Positions 33,190 to 41,876 of a stretch of DNA of 64,000 nucleotides are shown one piece after another. The DNA lies in assembly GCF_001552075.1 (NCBI RefSeq), contig NZ_BCQM01000004.1, forward strand, positions 248,001-312,000. The letters run 5' to 3'. The notes under the pieces are model-generated. The model saw only the letters and a list, made by a program, of their open reading frames with translations. It made no database searches and was not told where the DNA came from. Source of the DNA: Arthrobacter luteolus NBRC 107841. GTDB taxonomy: Bacteria; Actinomycetota; Actinomycetes; Actinomycetales; Micrococcaceae. How positions within the stretch are numbered: position 1 is the stretch's first letter; each line of letters starts with the position of its first letter. A program made the translations under genes and the position numbers.

Positions 33190-35505
33190 ATGAGTGAGAA
33201 CAGACGGCACCGGAAGGGGCCGGCCGGGCACGATCCGGTGGATACGGGGCCAGACGTCCTGGTCCAGGATCCGGATCTGCCTCCGGTCGCGTTGGATGAC
33301 GCCGATGCCGAGGCCGAGGATCGCCGCTGGACACCGGCCAAGATCGTCCTGTGGGTCGGGATAGCCCTGCTGGGCGGCATCAGCTGGACGATGCTTGCCA
33401 TCGTCCGCGGTGAAACGGTCAACGCCATCTGGTTCGTGTTCGCCGCCGTCTGCACCTACTTCATCGGGTACCGCTTTTACTCCAAGTTCATCGAGCGGCA
33501 CCTGCTCAAGCCCAACGACCGCCGCGCCACCCCGGCCGAATACAAGGCCGACGGCAAGGACTACGCCGCCACTGACCGGCGGGTGCTCTACGGCCACCAC
33601 TTCGCCGCGATCGCCGGCGCCGGACCGCTGGTCGGCCCCGTGCTGGCAGCCCAGATGGGCTACCTCCCCGGCACCGTCTGGATCATCGTCGGTGTGATCC
33701 TGGCCGGCGCGGTCCAGGACTATTTGGTGATGTTCTTCTCCATGCGCCGGGGCGGCCGCTCGCTGGGCCAGATGGCCCGCGAAGAGCTCGGCCTGATCGG
33801 CGGCACAGCAGCCCTGATCGCGACGCTGACCATCATGATCATCATCGTCGCGATCCTCGCCCTGGTGGTCGTCAACGCCCTCGGAGAGAGCCCCTGGGGT
33901 GTCTTTTCCGTCGCCATGACCATTCCGATCGCCCTGTTCATGGGCGTGTACCTGCGGTTCCTGCGGCCCGGCAAGGTCACCGAGGTCTCCATCATCGGTT
34001 TTGTGCTGCTGATGCTGGCGATCGTCGGCGGCGGCTGGATCGCGGACACCGAGTGGGGCGTAGCGCTGTTCTCCCTGGACCGGGTCACCATCGCCTGGGG
34101 CATCATCATTTACGGCTTTATTGCCGCTGTCCTGCCCGTCTGGCTGCTGCTCGCCCCGCGCGACTACCTCTCCACCTTCATGAAGATCGGCACCATCGTG
34201 ATGCTGGCCGTGGCCATCATCATTGTCCGCCCGGAGATCAGCGTTCCCGCGTTCAGTGAGTTCGCGTCCCGGTCGGACGGGCCGGTGGTCGCCGGGCCGC
34301 TCTTCCCGTTCCTGTTCGTCACCATCGCCTGCGGTGCGCTCTCCGGGTTCCACGCCCTGATCTCCTCCGGCACCACGCCGAAGATGATTGAGAAGGAACG
34401 CCAGACCCGGTTCATCGGATACGGCGGCATGCTGATGGAGTCCTTCGTGGCCATCATGGCCCTGGTCGCCGCGCTCTCGATTGACCGCGGAATCTACTTC
34501 GCCATGAACTCCTCGGCAGCGGCCACCGGCGGCACCGTGGAGGGCGCCGTCGCCTTCGTCAACTCCCTCGGCCTGGCCGGGGTCAACCTGACACCGGACA
34601 TGCTCACGTCCCTGGCAGCCGGCGTCGGGGAAGAATCCGTGGTCTCCCGCACCGGCGGCGCGCCGACCCTCGCCGTCGGCCTCGCCATGATCATGCAGAG
34701 TTTCATCGGCGGACCGGCCATGATGGCCTTCTGGTACCACTTCGCCATCATGTTCGAGGCGCTGTTTATCCTTACCGCCGTCGACGCCGGAACCCGTGTG
34801 GCCCGCTTTATGCTGCAGGACTCGATCGGCAACTTCGTTCCCAAGTTCCGCGACACTTCGTGGCGGACCGGAGCCTGGATCTGTACGGCCGTTATGGTCG
34901 CGGGCTGGGGATCGATCCTGATCATGGGCGTGACCGACCCGCTGGGCGGAATCAACACGCTCTTCCCGCTGTTCGGCATCGCCAACCAGCTCCTCGCAGC
35001 CATTGCCCTGGCTATCTGCCTGGCGATCCTGGCCAAGAAGAACCTCTTCAAATACATCTGGGTGGTGGTGCTGCCGCTGGGCTTCGCCTCGGTCGTGACC
35101 ATCACAGCCTCGATGTACAAGATCTTCTCCCCGGTCCCGGGTGTGGGCTACTGGGCCCAGCACAACGCCTTCAGGAACGCCCTGGAAGCCGGGGAAACCA
35201 GCTTCGGCACAGCCAAGACCGTGGAAGCCATGGACGCCGTGGTCCGCAACACTTTTGTGCAGGGAATCCTGTCCATCCTCTTCGTGACCCTGGCGATCAT
35301 CGTGATCATTACCGCGGTCATCGCCTCCGTCCGCTCCTACCGTTCCGGAGGCGCCCCGAGCGCCGAAGACCCTGCGGTGCCGTCCCGCATCTTCGCGCCG
35401 TCAGGGTTCTTCGGCACCCCGCTGGAGAAGGAGATTGAAGCGCAGTGGAAGGCGTTGCCGCAGGACAAAAAACCGGCGGCCAAGACGGCGGGAGCCGGGC
35501 ACTGA
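33190..35505 (+). CDS. cstA: Carbon starvation protein CstA (peptide/pyruvate permease)
   Basis: A 771-residue membrane transporter of the CstA family, which takes up pyruvate or peptides when carbon is scarce. It has about 16-18 membrane helices. Family motifs include GYRFYSKFIERHLL, YGHHFAAIAGAGPLVGP (after residue 135) and SSGTTPKM. The N-terminal 50 residues are charged and cytoplasmic, and the C-terminus is an Ala/Pro-rich tail. GGGGAAGC before the ATG is the ribosome site. It overlaps ybdD by one base (TGATG), the usual cstA-ybdD pair. Confidence 0.95.
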   Translation: MSENRRHRKGPAGHDPVDTGPDVLVQDPDLPPVALDDADAEAEDRRWTPAKIVLWVGIALLGGISWTMLAIVRGETVNAIWFVFAAVCTYFIGYRFYSKFIERHLLKPNDRRATPAEYKADGKDYAATDRRVLYGHHFAAIAGAGPLVGPVLAAQMGYLPGTVWIIVGVILAGAVQDYLVMFFSMRRGGRSLGQMAREELGLIGGTAALIATLTIMIIIVAILALVVVNALGESPWGVFSVAMTIPIALFMGVYLRFLRPGKVTEVSIIGFVLLMLAIVGGGWIADTEWGVALFSLDRVTIAWGIIIYGFIAAVLPVWLLLAPRDYLSTFMKIGTIVMLAVAIIIVRPEISVPAFSEFASRSDGPVVAGPLFPFLFVTIACGALSGFHALISSGTTPKMIEKERQTRFIGYGGMLMESFVAIMALVAALSIDRGIYFAMNSSAAATGGTVEGAVAFVNSLGLAGVNLTPDMLTSLAAGVGEESVVSRTGGAPTLAVGLAMIMQSFIGGPAMMAFWYHFAIMFEALFILTAVDAGTRVARFMLQDSIGNFVPKFRDTSWRTGAWICTAVMVAGWGSILIMGVTDPLGGINTLFPLFGIANQLLAAIALAICLAILAKKNLFKYIWVVVLPLGFASVVTITASMYKIFSPVPGVGYWAQHNAFRNALEAGETSFGTAKTVEAMDAVVRNTFVQGILSILFVTLAIIVIITAVIASVRSYRSGGAPSAEDPAVPSRIFAPSGFFGTPLEKEIEAQWKALPQDKKPAAKTAGAGH

Positions 35506-35699
35506 TGCCGGCGGCCATTGCCGGCAGCCTGCGCGGCTTCGTCCGGTTCTTCCGCGACGTGATGGGGGAGGACGCCTACCGCAAGTACCAGGCGCACCAC
35601 GCCGCGTCGGGCTGCGCCGGGGAGCCGCTGACCGAGCGGGAGTTCTGGAAGGAGAAGATGGACCGCCAGGACCACAATCCCGGCGGACGCTGCTGCTGA
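35505..35699 (+). CDS. YbdD/YjiX-family small protein
   Basis: A 64-residue protein of the YbdD/YjiX family (DUF466), which is nearly always found beside CstA-type transporters and is thought to help their transport. The family pattern is clear: FVRFFRDVMGEDAYRKYQAHHA and the ending PLTEREFWKEKMDRQDHNPGGRCC with the two terminal cysteines. The ATG shares bases with the cstA stop (TGATG), so re-initiation is likely. Confidence 0.93.
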   Translation: MPAAIAGSLRGFVRFFRDVMGEDAYRKYQAHHAASGCAGEPLTEREFWKEKMDRQDHNPGGRCC

Positions 35700-35708
35700 C
35701 AGAACACC

Positions 35709-35753
35709 AGCGGGCCCGGTGCCGTTTTGCGGGCACCGGGCCCGCTGCCTTTT
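35709..35753 (+). terminator. Strong terminator after cstA-ybdD
   Basis: A 15-base perfect stem (AGCGGGCCCGGTGCC with GGCACCGGGCCCGCT) has an eight-base loop and is followed by GCCTTTTCC. It lies ten bases after the ybdD stop. Confidence 0.9.
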
Positions 35754-35814
35754 CCATTTCCAGCTCAGTCCGGCCCCCCTTGTAGCGGATGCCCGTTCCT
35801 GTTTTGCTGGATAG

Positions 35815-36069
35815 ATGCCTGGACACGACGATCTGCCGCACGATCCCCACCTTCGCGAGGACATCAGCCTTCCGCTCCCGGAGCCGGACAATGAGGATGA
35901 GCATCTGGCCGAGGACATCAACCTCCCGCCGGACGAGCAGGCGGCCGGACCCGAATTCGACGCGCACCACTACACCTCGGGCCAGCTCAACGCCGGGCAG
36001 TACGCGCCAGGTCTGAGCCCGAACGGCGAGTATGCCGAAAAGCGGGAGGAAGAGCTGGAAAGCGACTGA
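35815..36069 (+). CDS. Small acidic, probably disordered protein upstream of bpa
   Basis: An 84-residue product with no recognised domain. It is very rich in Asp, Glu and Pro (about a third acidic), with no cysteine and few hydrophobic residues, so it is probably unfolded. Two near-copies of a short motif occur (REDISLPLPEP and AEDINLPPDE). The ribosome site before the ATG is weak, yet the composition is unlike random GC-rich translation, which supports a real gene. It ends 40 bases before the proteasome activator gene on the same strand. A link to the proteasome is only a guess from position. Confidence 0.6.
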   Translation: MPGHDDLPHDPHLREDISLPLPEPDNEDEHLAEDINLPPDEQAAGPEFDAHHYTSGQLNAGQYAPGLSPNGEYAEKREEELESD

Positions 36070-36109
36070 AGCCCGGAACAACCAGCCCCAAGCGTGAGAG
36101 CATTAATCC

Positions 36110-36856
36110 ATGACTGAACAGAACGGATCTGCGGCCGCCCCCGGGGCACAGTCCCCTGCGGCTCCGGCCGGAGAAACGGCCCAGTCCCCGTCGCCCGGCG
36201 GCGCCGGTCCCCGCCCCGCGGCTCCTCCGACGCAGGACCAGGCCCAGGCGCAGGGCGCAGCACCTGCCCAGCCGGGCACCCAACAAGGCACCCCACAGGG
36301 TGCGGACGGCCAGGCGGACGGCTCCCATGAGAAAAACGGCCCGGCCAAGCTGAACGAACTGGTGGATGAGCCCGCGAAGGTCATGCGGATCGGCACCATG
36401 ATCAAGCAGCTGCTCGAAGAAGTGCGCAACGCACCCCTTGACGACGCCGCCCGGAACCGGCTGGCTGAGATCCATGAGCGGTCGCTCAAGGAACTTTACG
36501 ACGGCCTGGCTCCGGAGCTCGTCACCGAACTGCAGCGGATCAACCTGCCGTTCCTGGAAGAGTCGACGCCGACCGACGCGGAGCTGCGCATCGCCCAGGC
36601 CCAGCTGGTGGGCTGGCTTGAAGGATTGTTCCGCGGAATTCAGACCGCGATCGCAGCACAACAGACCGCTAACCAGCAGCTGCAGGGCCGTCTGCAGCTG
36701 CGCCAGCTGCCCCCGGGCACGGTGATCGCCCCCGGTGTGGTCGTCGGGGAAGACGGTGAACCACGCCGCGCCGGTGCCGCCCCAGGCCAGCAGCGGCAGG
36801 CCCCCGGCCCGGCCAGCCGGATCGAGCCCCACGCGGGTCCCGGACAGTATCTGTAG
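36110..36856 (+). CDS. bpa: Bacterial proteasome activator Bpa (PafE)
   Basis: Bpa forms a ring that docks on the actinobacterial 20S proteasome and opens it for ATP-independent protein breakdown. The 248-residue protein has a disordered Gly/Pro/Gln-rich N-terminus (1-75), then the helical core starting KLNELVDEPAKVMRIGTMIK and running through RSLKELYDGLAPELVTEL and AQLVGWLEGLFRGIQTAI. It ends in GQYL, the C-terminal docking motif. Both the core and the tail are intact. This implies that the genome encodes a 20S proteasome elsewhere. The N-terminal tail is longer than in Mycobacterium. Confidence 0.95.
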   Translation: MTEQNGSAAAPGAQSPAAPAGETAQSPSPGGAGPRPAAPPTQDQAQAQGAAPAQPGTQQGTPQGADGQADGSHEKNGPAKLNELVDEPAKVMRIGTMIKQLLEEVRNAPLDDAARNRLAEIHERSLKELYDGLAPELVTELQRINLPFLEESTPTDAELRIAQAQLVGWLEGLFRGIQTAIAAQQTANQQLQGRLQLRQLPPGTVIAPGVVVGEDGEPRRAGAAPGQQRQAPGPASRIEPHAGPGQYL

Positions 36857-36869
36857 AATTTCCCGCAAG

Positions 36870-37343
36870 ATGGCACTTTTCGCAGCAGCCCGGCAAGGGC
36901 GCAAGGACGACGTCGAACTCGGCATGGGTGTGTGGCGGCGCGCCCACGACCGCTTCACCCGCGGGCTGGACCGCTACCACCAGATGCTGGAGGGCGTCGA
37001 AGACGACGCGCTCTATAACGAGCTGGCCCTCGTCGCCAACGAACTCTCCAGCCTCCTGCCGCGGGTCCGGGCCGTCTGCGCCACAGCCCAGGGGCAGTGC
37101 CCCAGCACCGGCCAGGACATTCCGGGCCGGATGACCGGTGTCCACCGTGCCCTGTCCCGGTCCGGCAACTCACTGGCAGCCACCGCGGAAGCGGCGGCCA
37201 TGTCACGGCTGGAAGGGGAACGCTGGGGGATCGCTTCCTCCGGCGTCGAAAATGTCCGCCGCCGGGCACAGCTCGTGGAACAGGACATCGCTGAGGCAGA
37301 ACGTGTCCTTGCCACGGACCAGCCGGACGGGTCACCGGTTTAG
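36870..37343 (+). CDS. Helical protein of unknown function downstream of bpa
   Basis: A 157-residue, probably all-helical cytosolic protein that I cannot assign to a family. It has long amphipathic stretches (DRFTRGLDRYHQMLEGVEDD, LYNELALVANELSSLLPRVR) and a late helix VRRRAQLVEQDIAEAERVL. Two cysteines flank a short loop (CATAQGQC). It follows bpa after 13 bases on the same strand, so the two are probably co-transcribed. The ATG at 36870 was chosen; the frame stays open upstream only inside bpa. Confidence 0.75.
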   Translation: MALFAAARQGRKDDVELGMGVWRRAHDRFTRGLDRYHQMLEGVEDDALYNELALVANELSSLLPRVRAVCATAQGQCPSTGQDIPGRMTGVHRALSRSGNSLAATAEAAAMSRLEGERWGIASSGVENVRRRAQLVEQDIAEAERVLATDQPDGSPV

Positions 37344-37457
37344 CGGACCTGGAACGTCCCCTTCCGGGCCCCGGACCGCGGTACCGGAATTTCGCGTCCA
37401 GCAAACTTCGGCTCCGTTTGGTCAGCGCGGCGCCGAAGTGTTGGCAGGATGGTGACC

Positions 37458-38294
37458 ATGACTACATCCCCACTTGTGACGTTCATCGACGGCAACACCA
37501 TCCCCCAGCTCGGCTACGGCGTCTGGCGGGTTGAAGACGAACTCGCGGAAAAGACCGTGGGCATGGCATTCGAGGCCGGCTACCGGCACATCGACACCGC
37601 CAAGATCTACGGCAACGAAGCCGGCGTCGGCCGCGCCATTGCCGCCTCCGGCCTGCCGCGCGAAGACCTGTTCATCACCACCAAGGTCTGGAACGCTGAT
37701 CAGGGCTTCGAGGAAACCCTGGCCGCGTTCGACGCGTCCATGGAACGTCTGGGCCTTCAGACCCTGGACCTGTACCTGATCCACTGGCTGCAGCCGAAGC
37801 AGGGCAAGTACGTTGAGACCTGGAAGGCTCTGATCGAGCTGCAGAAGTCCGGCCGGGTCAAGTCCATCGGCGTCTGCAACTTCACGGTCGAGGCGCTGCA
37901 GGAAATCATCGACGCCACCGGCGTTGTTCCGGTCCTGAACCAGGTGGAAACCCACCCGTACCTGGCCCAGAAGGAACTGCGTGAGTTCGAGGCCAAGCAC
38001 GGCATCCGCCACGAGTCCTATTCCCCGCTCGGCTCCGGCCAGGGCCTGCTGGATGACCAGGTCCTGCAGGACATCGCAGCGAAGTACGACGGCGCCACCG
38101 CCGCCCAGGTGGTCATCGCCTGGCACCTGGCGCTCGGCAACATCGTGATCCCGAAGTCCGTGACCGAATCGCGGATCCAGGAGAACTGGGCTGCCCTGGG
38201 CCTCAAGCTCTCGGACGAGGACATCGAGGCGATCAACGCCCTGGATAACGGCACCCGCTTCGGCGCCGATCCGGCAACGTCCGACTTCGCCTAA
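37458..38294 (+). CDS. Aldo/keto reductase
   Basis: A 278-residue NADPH-dependent reductase of the aldo/keto reductase family, close to 2,5-diketo-D-gluconate reductases. The catalytic tetrad is visible: Asp in HIDTAKIYGNE together with its Tyr, Lys in TTKVW, and His in LIHW. The C-terminal cofactor loop IPKSVTESRIQEN is intact. I chose the ATG at 37458 because AGG lies at a fair distance; the ATG nine bases earlier touches that sequence. A single gene, with a strong two-way terminator separating it from the convergent flagellar genes. The true substrate is unknown. Confidence 0.93.
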   Translation: MTTSPLVTFIDGNTIPQLGYGVWRVEDELAEKTVGMAFEAGYRHIDTAKIYGNEAGVGRAIAASGLPREDLFITTKVWNADQGFEETLAAFDASMERLGLQTLDLYLIHWLQPKQGKYVETWKALIELQKSGRVKSIGVCNFTVEALQEIIDATGVVPVLNQVETHPYLAQKELREFEAKHGIRHESYSPLGSGQGLLDDQVLQDIAAKYDGATAAQVVIAWHLALGNIVIPKSVTESRIQENWAALGLKLSDEDIEAINALDNGTRFGADPATSDFA

Positions 38295-38337
38295 ACAGCC
38301 GCGAGCCTGAGGGCACAGCGGTAGATCCACCACAGAC

Positions 38338-38375
38338 AAGGGCGGCCTTCCCGGAGGGGAAGGCCGCCCTTTCTT
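38338..38375. terminator. Bidirectional terminator between aldo/keto reductase and fliW
   Basis: A 14-base perfect stem (AGGGCGGCCTTCCC with GGGAAGGCCGCCCT) has a GGAG loop and is flanked by A-rich DNA on the left and TTTCTT on the right. It serves the converging transcripts on both sides. Confidence 0.92.
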
Positions 38376-38410
38376 ATGTCAGGGGGTCTCTTACGTCAGG
38401 AGAGCGAGGC

Positions 38411-38809
38411 TCAGGCTGCTGCGACGGCTTCCAGCGGCGCCCGGAGCGGCCAGTCGCCGCCTTCCAGGATGACCTGTGCGCACTGCCAGGTCCGGGTGTT
38501 GATGATGACCGGGGCCAGCAGGTTCACGGTGGTGCCGCCGTCGGACGGGTTGGCGACCACCAGGACACGGGCATCGGCCGGATCCTGGAGGCCCAGCTGG
38601 GCTGCCTGCTCGTCGGCGATCTCCGGGTTGTAATCGGGCAGGTACACGGAGGCGTCGATCGCGTAGAAGCGGCGCTGTCCAGCGGAAACGTCCGCACCGG
38701 TCAGGGAGTACAGCCCGGTGGCGCCGTCCACGTCAGCCAGGTCGAAGGCCGTGATGGGTTCCAGTCCAGGGGGAGGGGTAAGGAAAACCACCGGCGTCAC
38801 GGTGCTCAT
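38411..38809 (-). CDS. fliW: Flagellar assembly factor FliW
   Basis: FliW binds flagellin and, in Bacillus, also CsrA, so that flagellin translation matches its export. The 132-residue product shows the FliW pattern: PPPGLEPITAFDLADV, FYAIDASVYLPDYNPEI, VLVVANPSDGGTTVNLLAPVIINT and QVILEGGDWPLRAPL. Its start overlaps the flgL stop (ATGA). It is the last gene of flgN-flgK-flgL-fliW. In many genomes csrA follows fliW directly, but here only a terminator follows within 75 bases. Confidence 0.92.
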   Translation of the reverse strand: MSTVTPVVFLTPPPGLEPITAFDLADVDGATGLYSLTGADVSAGQRRFYAIDASVYLPDYNPEIADEQAAQLGLQDPADARVLVVANPSDGGTTVNLLAPVIINTRTWQCAQVILEGGDWPLRAPLEAVAAA

Positions 38810-39696
38810 CGCAGGAAGTCCATCAGCGTGGGCTGCAGGACCTTGGCGGTGACAGCCAGCGAGGACTGGTAGGCCAGTTCCTGCAGCTTCAGATCCATAA
38901 TGACCGTTGCCGTGTCCAGATCTTCGATGCCGGAGCGCCGGGATTCCAGGCTCACGGACTGCTCCATGTTGGTTTCCTCTGCTTTCATGACGCGGGCATG
39001 GCGGATGCCGACGTCGGTCTGCTGCGAGAGCACGGTGTCCCTGCTCGCATCGATGCCGGACAGGTGTCCGCTGATGTTTCCGTTGGTCCGCAGGTCCGCG
39101 ACCAGGGAATCGAGCTTGGTGAAGACGTCTCCGAAGACAGCATCTGCGCTGGCATCGACCCGCACGGTGGTATTTGCATCCAGCCGGCGGGTCACCGGCC
39201 CGTCGCCGGCACCGGTGAACGTATAAACCGCCGGATCAACCGAGGTATCCACCGTGACAGCGGCCCCCGCATCGGAGTTCCCGGCAAAAATGTTCCGGCC
39301 CAGGTAGGAGGTGTTGGCCTGCGCCAGCAGATCCGACTTCAGCCCCTCAATTTCCGTGGCGATCGCGGCCTTGCTCGCCGGGGTGGTCGTCGAGGTGGAC
39401 GCGGTGATGGCCAGGTCCTTGATCCGGGTGAGAATGTCCGCGGTGCGGGACATGGCGGCGTCGACGGTGGCGAGCCAGCTGTTCGCGTCCGCGATGTTGC
39501 TCTTGTACTGAGTGTTGGCGCGGATTTCGCCGCGGACCTTCAGCGCGTCGGCGGTGCCGGAAGGATTGTCCGACGGCCGGGTGATGGCGGCTGAGGTCTG
39601 CGCCTGCTCCTGGAGCTTGGCCAGCCGGGAGATGTTCGCCTGCAGGTTCTGCTGGGCGTTGCGCGTCATCAACAGATTGGAGGTACGGGAAATCAC
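38806..39696 (-). CDS. flgL: Flagellar hook-filament junction protein FlgL
   Basis: FlgL (HAP3) links the hook to the filament, next to FlgK. The 296-residue product has the flagellin-like N-terminal coiled region starting MISRTSNLLMTRNAQQNLQ, with LQEQAQTSAAITRPSDNPSG, and a C-terminal helix IMDLKLQELAYQSSLAVTAK that pairs with it. The middle (about 130-200) is a small variable domain. It starts three bases after the flgK stop and overlaps fliW by four bases. Confidence 0.94.
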   Translation of the reverse strand: MISRTSNLLMTRNAQQNLQANISRLAKLQEQAQTSAAITRPSDNPSGTADALKVRGEIRANTQYKSNIADANSWLATVDAAMSRTADILTRIKDLAITASTSTTTPASKAAIATEIEGLKSDLLAQANTSYLGRNIFAGNSDAGAAVTVDTSVDPAVYTFTGAGDGPVTRRLDANTTVRVDASADAVFGDVFTKLDSLVADLRTNGNISGHLSGIDASRDTVLSQQTDVGIRHARVMKAEETNMEQSVSLESRRSGIEDLDTATVIMDLKLQELAYQSSLAVTAKVLQPTLMDFLR

Positions 39697-39699
39697 GGG

Positions 39700-41100
39700 T
39701 TACCTTCCCACAATGCCGGTGCGGTTAATCAGGGTGTCGAGCATTTCGTCGATGGCTGTCATGACCCGCGCAGCGCCCTGGTAGGCATGCTGATAAGCGA
39801 GCAGATTCAGATTCTCTTCATCCAGGTCCACCGAAGAGTTGGAGAGCTGCATTCCGACGGCGGAGGAGGCTGCCACGCCGGCGAGTTCCGCCTGCTGCAT
39901 CTCCACGCGGGAGCTGGCGCCAATGCCGCTGACAAAGCCGGCCCAGACCGAGTCGGGAGAGTTTTTCCCGGTACCCAGCTGCGCGATGGCGTCGGCCACG
40001 GAGTTGTCTTTCGATCCCTGGCCGGCTGCACCGGTGGCGACGCCTCCGGCATTGGTCGGAATGACCTTCAGCGAAAGGGCAGCGGGATCGGTGGTGTGGC
40101 TGAAGAAATCACCCAGCACCGTTCCGGCGGTGTTGGTGCCGCCGTTATGCACACCGTTCACCGCGGTAGCCAGGGCCTTGGCGAAGTTGTTGTAGCCTTC
40201 CGCCGCGGATGCCAGCACGCCGCCGTCGCCGGCCGGTGCCAAGATGCTGAGCGCTCCGGCGATTTCGCCGCTGACTGCCATGTTGGTCCCTGGGCGGTGG
40301 CTCCACTCCAAGCGCGGCGCTTCGCCGCCCATGGCAACCCCGCCGGCAACCTGGACAGGCCGGACGATATCCCCGGAGACAATGGCGTTGCCGTCAATCA
40401 GGACGTCGACCATGCCGTTGTCGGATTCGCGGACCGTTCCGCCCGCCAGAGCGGCGATCGTGGTGGTCAGGGCGTTCCGCTGGTCGATCAGTTCATTAGC
40501 CGACCCGCCGGAGGCCAGAGTGGTCCGGATCTGCGCATTCAGGGACGCGATCTGCGAGGCGGTGCCATTCAGCTCCGCCTCCATGTCCTTGAGCTGCTTA
40601 TACGCACCGGTCCACTGCTCCTCCACTGCCTCATACCCGGTGGAGATCTGCTGGGCGAGGATGGTGGCCTGCCCGATGAGCCCGGTGGCCGCGGCTTCGT
40701 CCCCGGGTTTGTTAGCCACACCCTGCCAAGCGGCCCAGAACTCGGTCAGGGACGTGGAAATGCCGTTCTTCCCCGGTTCGTTCAGGCTGGTTTCCAGGCT
40801 GGACAGGGCATTGGCACGCACTGCGGAAAACCCGGAGGCTGCGGCGGTCGCCCGTACACGGGTATCCAGCTGCATGCTGCCGAGCCGGGCGATCCCGTCA
40901 ACTGAGACGCCCTGGCCCACAGCCGGTCCGGTGGAAAACCTGCCGGCGATGGACGCGCCGCCCATGGCGGAGGTGGTGACCCGCTGGCGGGTGTATCCCG
41001 GTGTGTTGACGTTGGCGATGTTTTGCCCAACGATGTCGAGGCCCTTGCGGGCCGCGCTCAGACCGGAGTAAGCGGTGTTAAGGCCGCTGAAGGTGCTCAT
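39700..41100 (-). CDS. flgK: Flagellar hook-filament junction protein FlgK
   Basis: FlgK (HAP1) is the first junction protein between hook and filament. The 466-residue protein has the rod/hook N-terminal motif FSGLNTAYSGLSAARKGLDIVGQNIANVNTPGYTRQRV and a C-terminal domain ending in LDEENLNLLAYQHAYQGAARVMTAIDEMLDTLINR. The centre is variable. It lies in flgN-flgK-flgL-fliW, 28 bases after its export chaperone gene flgN. Confidence 0.95.
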   Translation of the reverse strand: MSTFSGLNTAYSGLSAARKGLDIVGQNIANVNTPGYTRQRVTTSAMGGASIAGRFSTGPAVGQGVSVDGIARLGSMQLDTRVRATAAASGFSAVRANALSSLETSLNEPGKNGISTSLTEFWAAWQGVANKPGDEAAATGLIGQATILAQQISTGYEAVEEQWTGAYKQLKDMEAELNGTASQIASLNAQIRTTLASGGSANELIDQRNALTTTIAALAGGTVRESDNGMVDVLIDGNAIVSGDIVRPVQVAGGVAMGGEAPRLEWSHRPGTNMAVSGEIAGALSILAPAGDGGVLASAAEGYNNFAKALATAVNGVHNGGTNTAGTVLGDFFSHTTDPAALSLKVIPTNAGGVATGAAGQGSKDNSVADAIAQLGTGKNSPDSVWAGFVSGIGASSRVEMQQAELAGVAASSAVGMQLSNSSVDLDEENLNLLAYQHAYQGAARVMTAIDEMLDTLINRTGIVGR

Positions 41101-41128
41101 GGCGTGACGATTCCTTTGTTCACGGTCT

Positions 41129-41614
41129 CTAGAGTTGCTTGTCCACTATGCGGGCGCTGCTTCCCGGCCCGGCAGAGTTGCCGCTGGAGGTGTACGTTTT
41201 GCTCTCCGTGCCCAGGCCCGCGAGGGTTTCCTGGGCGGAACGCGCAGCCGTACGGAGGAACTGCTCGTTCGTGTCCCGCAGGTCGCGGATCCTCACGGTC
41301 AGTTCCGTCATTGCCTGCAAATGGGCCGTGAAAATCTCAGTCCACGGTCCTGGAGGTGCTGCGGCGATAATCTGCCGAAGAGTTGCATCTTCGGCTATGC
41401 CCCATTCCTCCGCGAGTTCGGAAACGGCCACCGTCCTGGCCAGATTCGCGATCCGCAGGCGATCAAGGACCTGCTCCACTTCCCGGGTGGCGTGCTGGAG
41501 CCAGCGCGTTTTCCCGGAGGTCAGGAGCAGCTGTTCTTCCTCGAGCTTGAAGGTCAGGAGCTCCAACAGTTCCCGTTCTTCCCAGAGTAATGCGGACAAT
41601 TTCTGGGTACCCAT
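41129..41614 (-). CDS. flgN: FlgN-family flagellar export chaperone
   Basis: A 161-residue helical protein expected to be the FlgN chaperone that delivers FlgK and FlgL to the export gate. It matches the family in its pattern of long charged helices (LSALLWEERELLELLTFKLEEEQLLLTSG) and in its place before flgK. A near-perfect ribosome site AGGAGGTGA precedes the ATG. It is the first gene of the minus-strand flagellar operon, and a FliA-type promoter lies 126 bases upstream. Confidence 0.88.
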   Translation of the reverse strand: MGTQKLSALLWEERELLELLTFKLEEEQLLLTSGKTRWLQHATREVEQVLDRLRIANLARTVAVSELAEEWGIAEDATLRQIIAAAPPGPWTEIFTAHLQAMTELTVRIRDLRDTNEQFLRTAARSAQETLAGLGTESKTYTSSGNSAGPGSSARIVDKQL

Positions 41615-41739
41615 GTCTAGCTCACCTCCTGCGGTCTACGCGAGTGTTTTGTCTTCCGATGGATGCGGAATCACATCCTGCAACGGTTTCAAGACACCCG
41701 CCTTCACAGGCCGAAAAACTTTTAATCCGTCAGACACAC

Positions 41740-41766
41740 CTATCGGCGGTTGCACCATCAATGTTA
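41740..41766 (-). promoter_or_regulatory. FliA (sigma-28)-type promoter for flgN-flgK-flgL-fliW
   Basis: On the minus strand TAAC, then exactly 15 bases, then GCCGATAG, matches the sigma-28 consensus (TAAA-N15-GCCGATAA) closely. It points into flgN. The region also must hold the promoter of the divergent sigma factor gene. Confidence 0.8.
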
Positions 41767-41876
41767 GTGGTATGTTGCACGTATTACGCCAAAGTATGGA
41801 ATCTCCCGGGGGTCTCAGCCTCCGTCCTAGCGGCAAGCGTATTTTGTTGGGGAACAAGGACTTGGGGGTCCATATT

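Noticed and set aside
33007-35163. Open frame of 718 codons on the minus strand
   Set aside because: Antisense to cstA; Asp/Gly/His-rich composition typical of a GC-driven shadow frame.
41139-41876. N-terminal extension of the FliA frame by 246 codons
   Set aside because: This part is antisense to flgN and its promoter and has no sigma-factor motifs.
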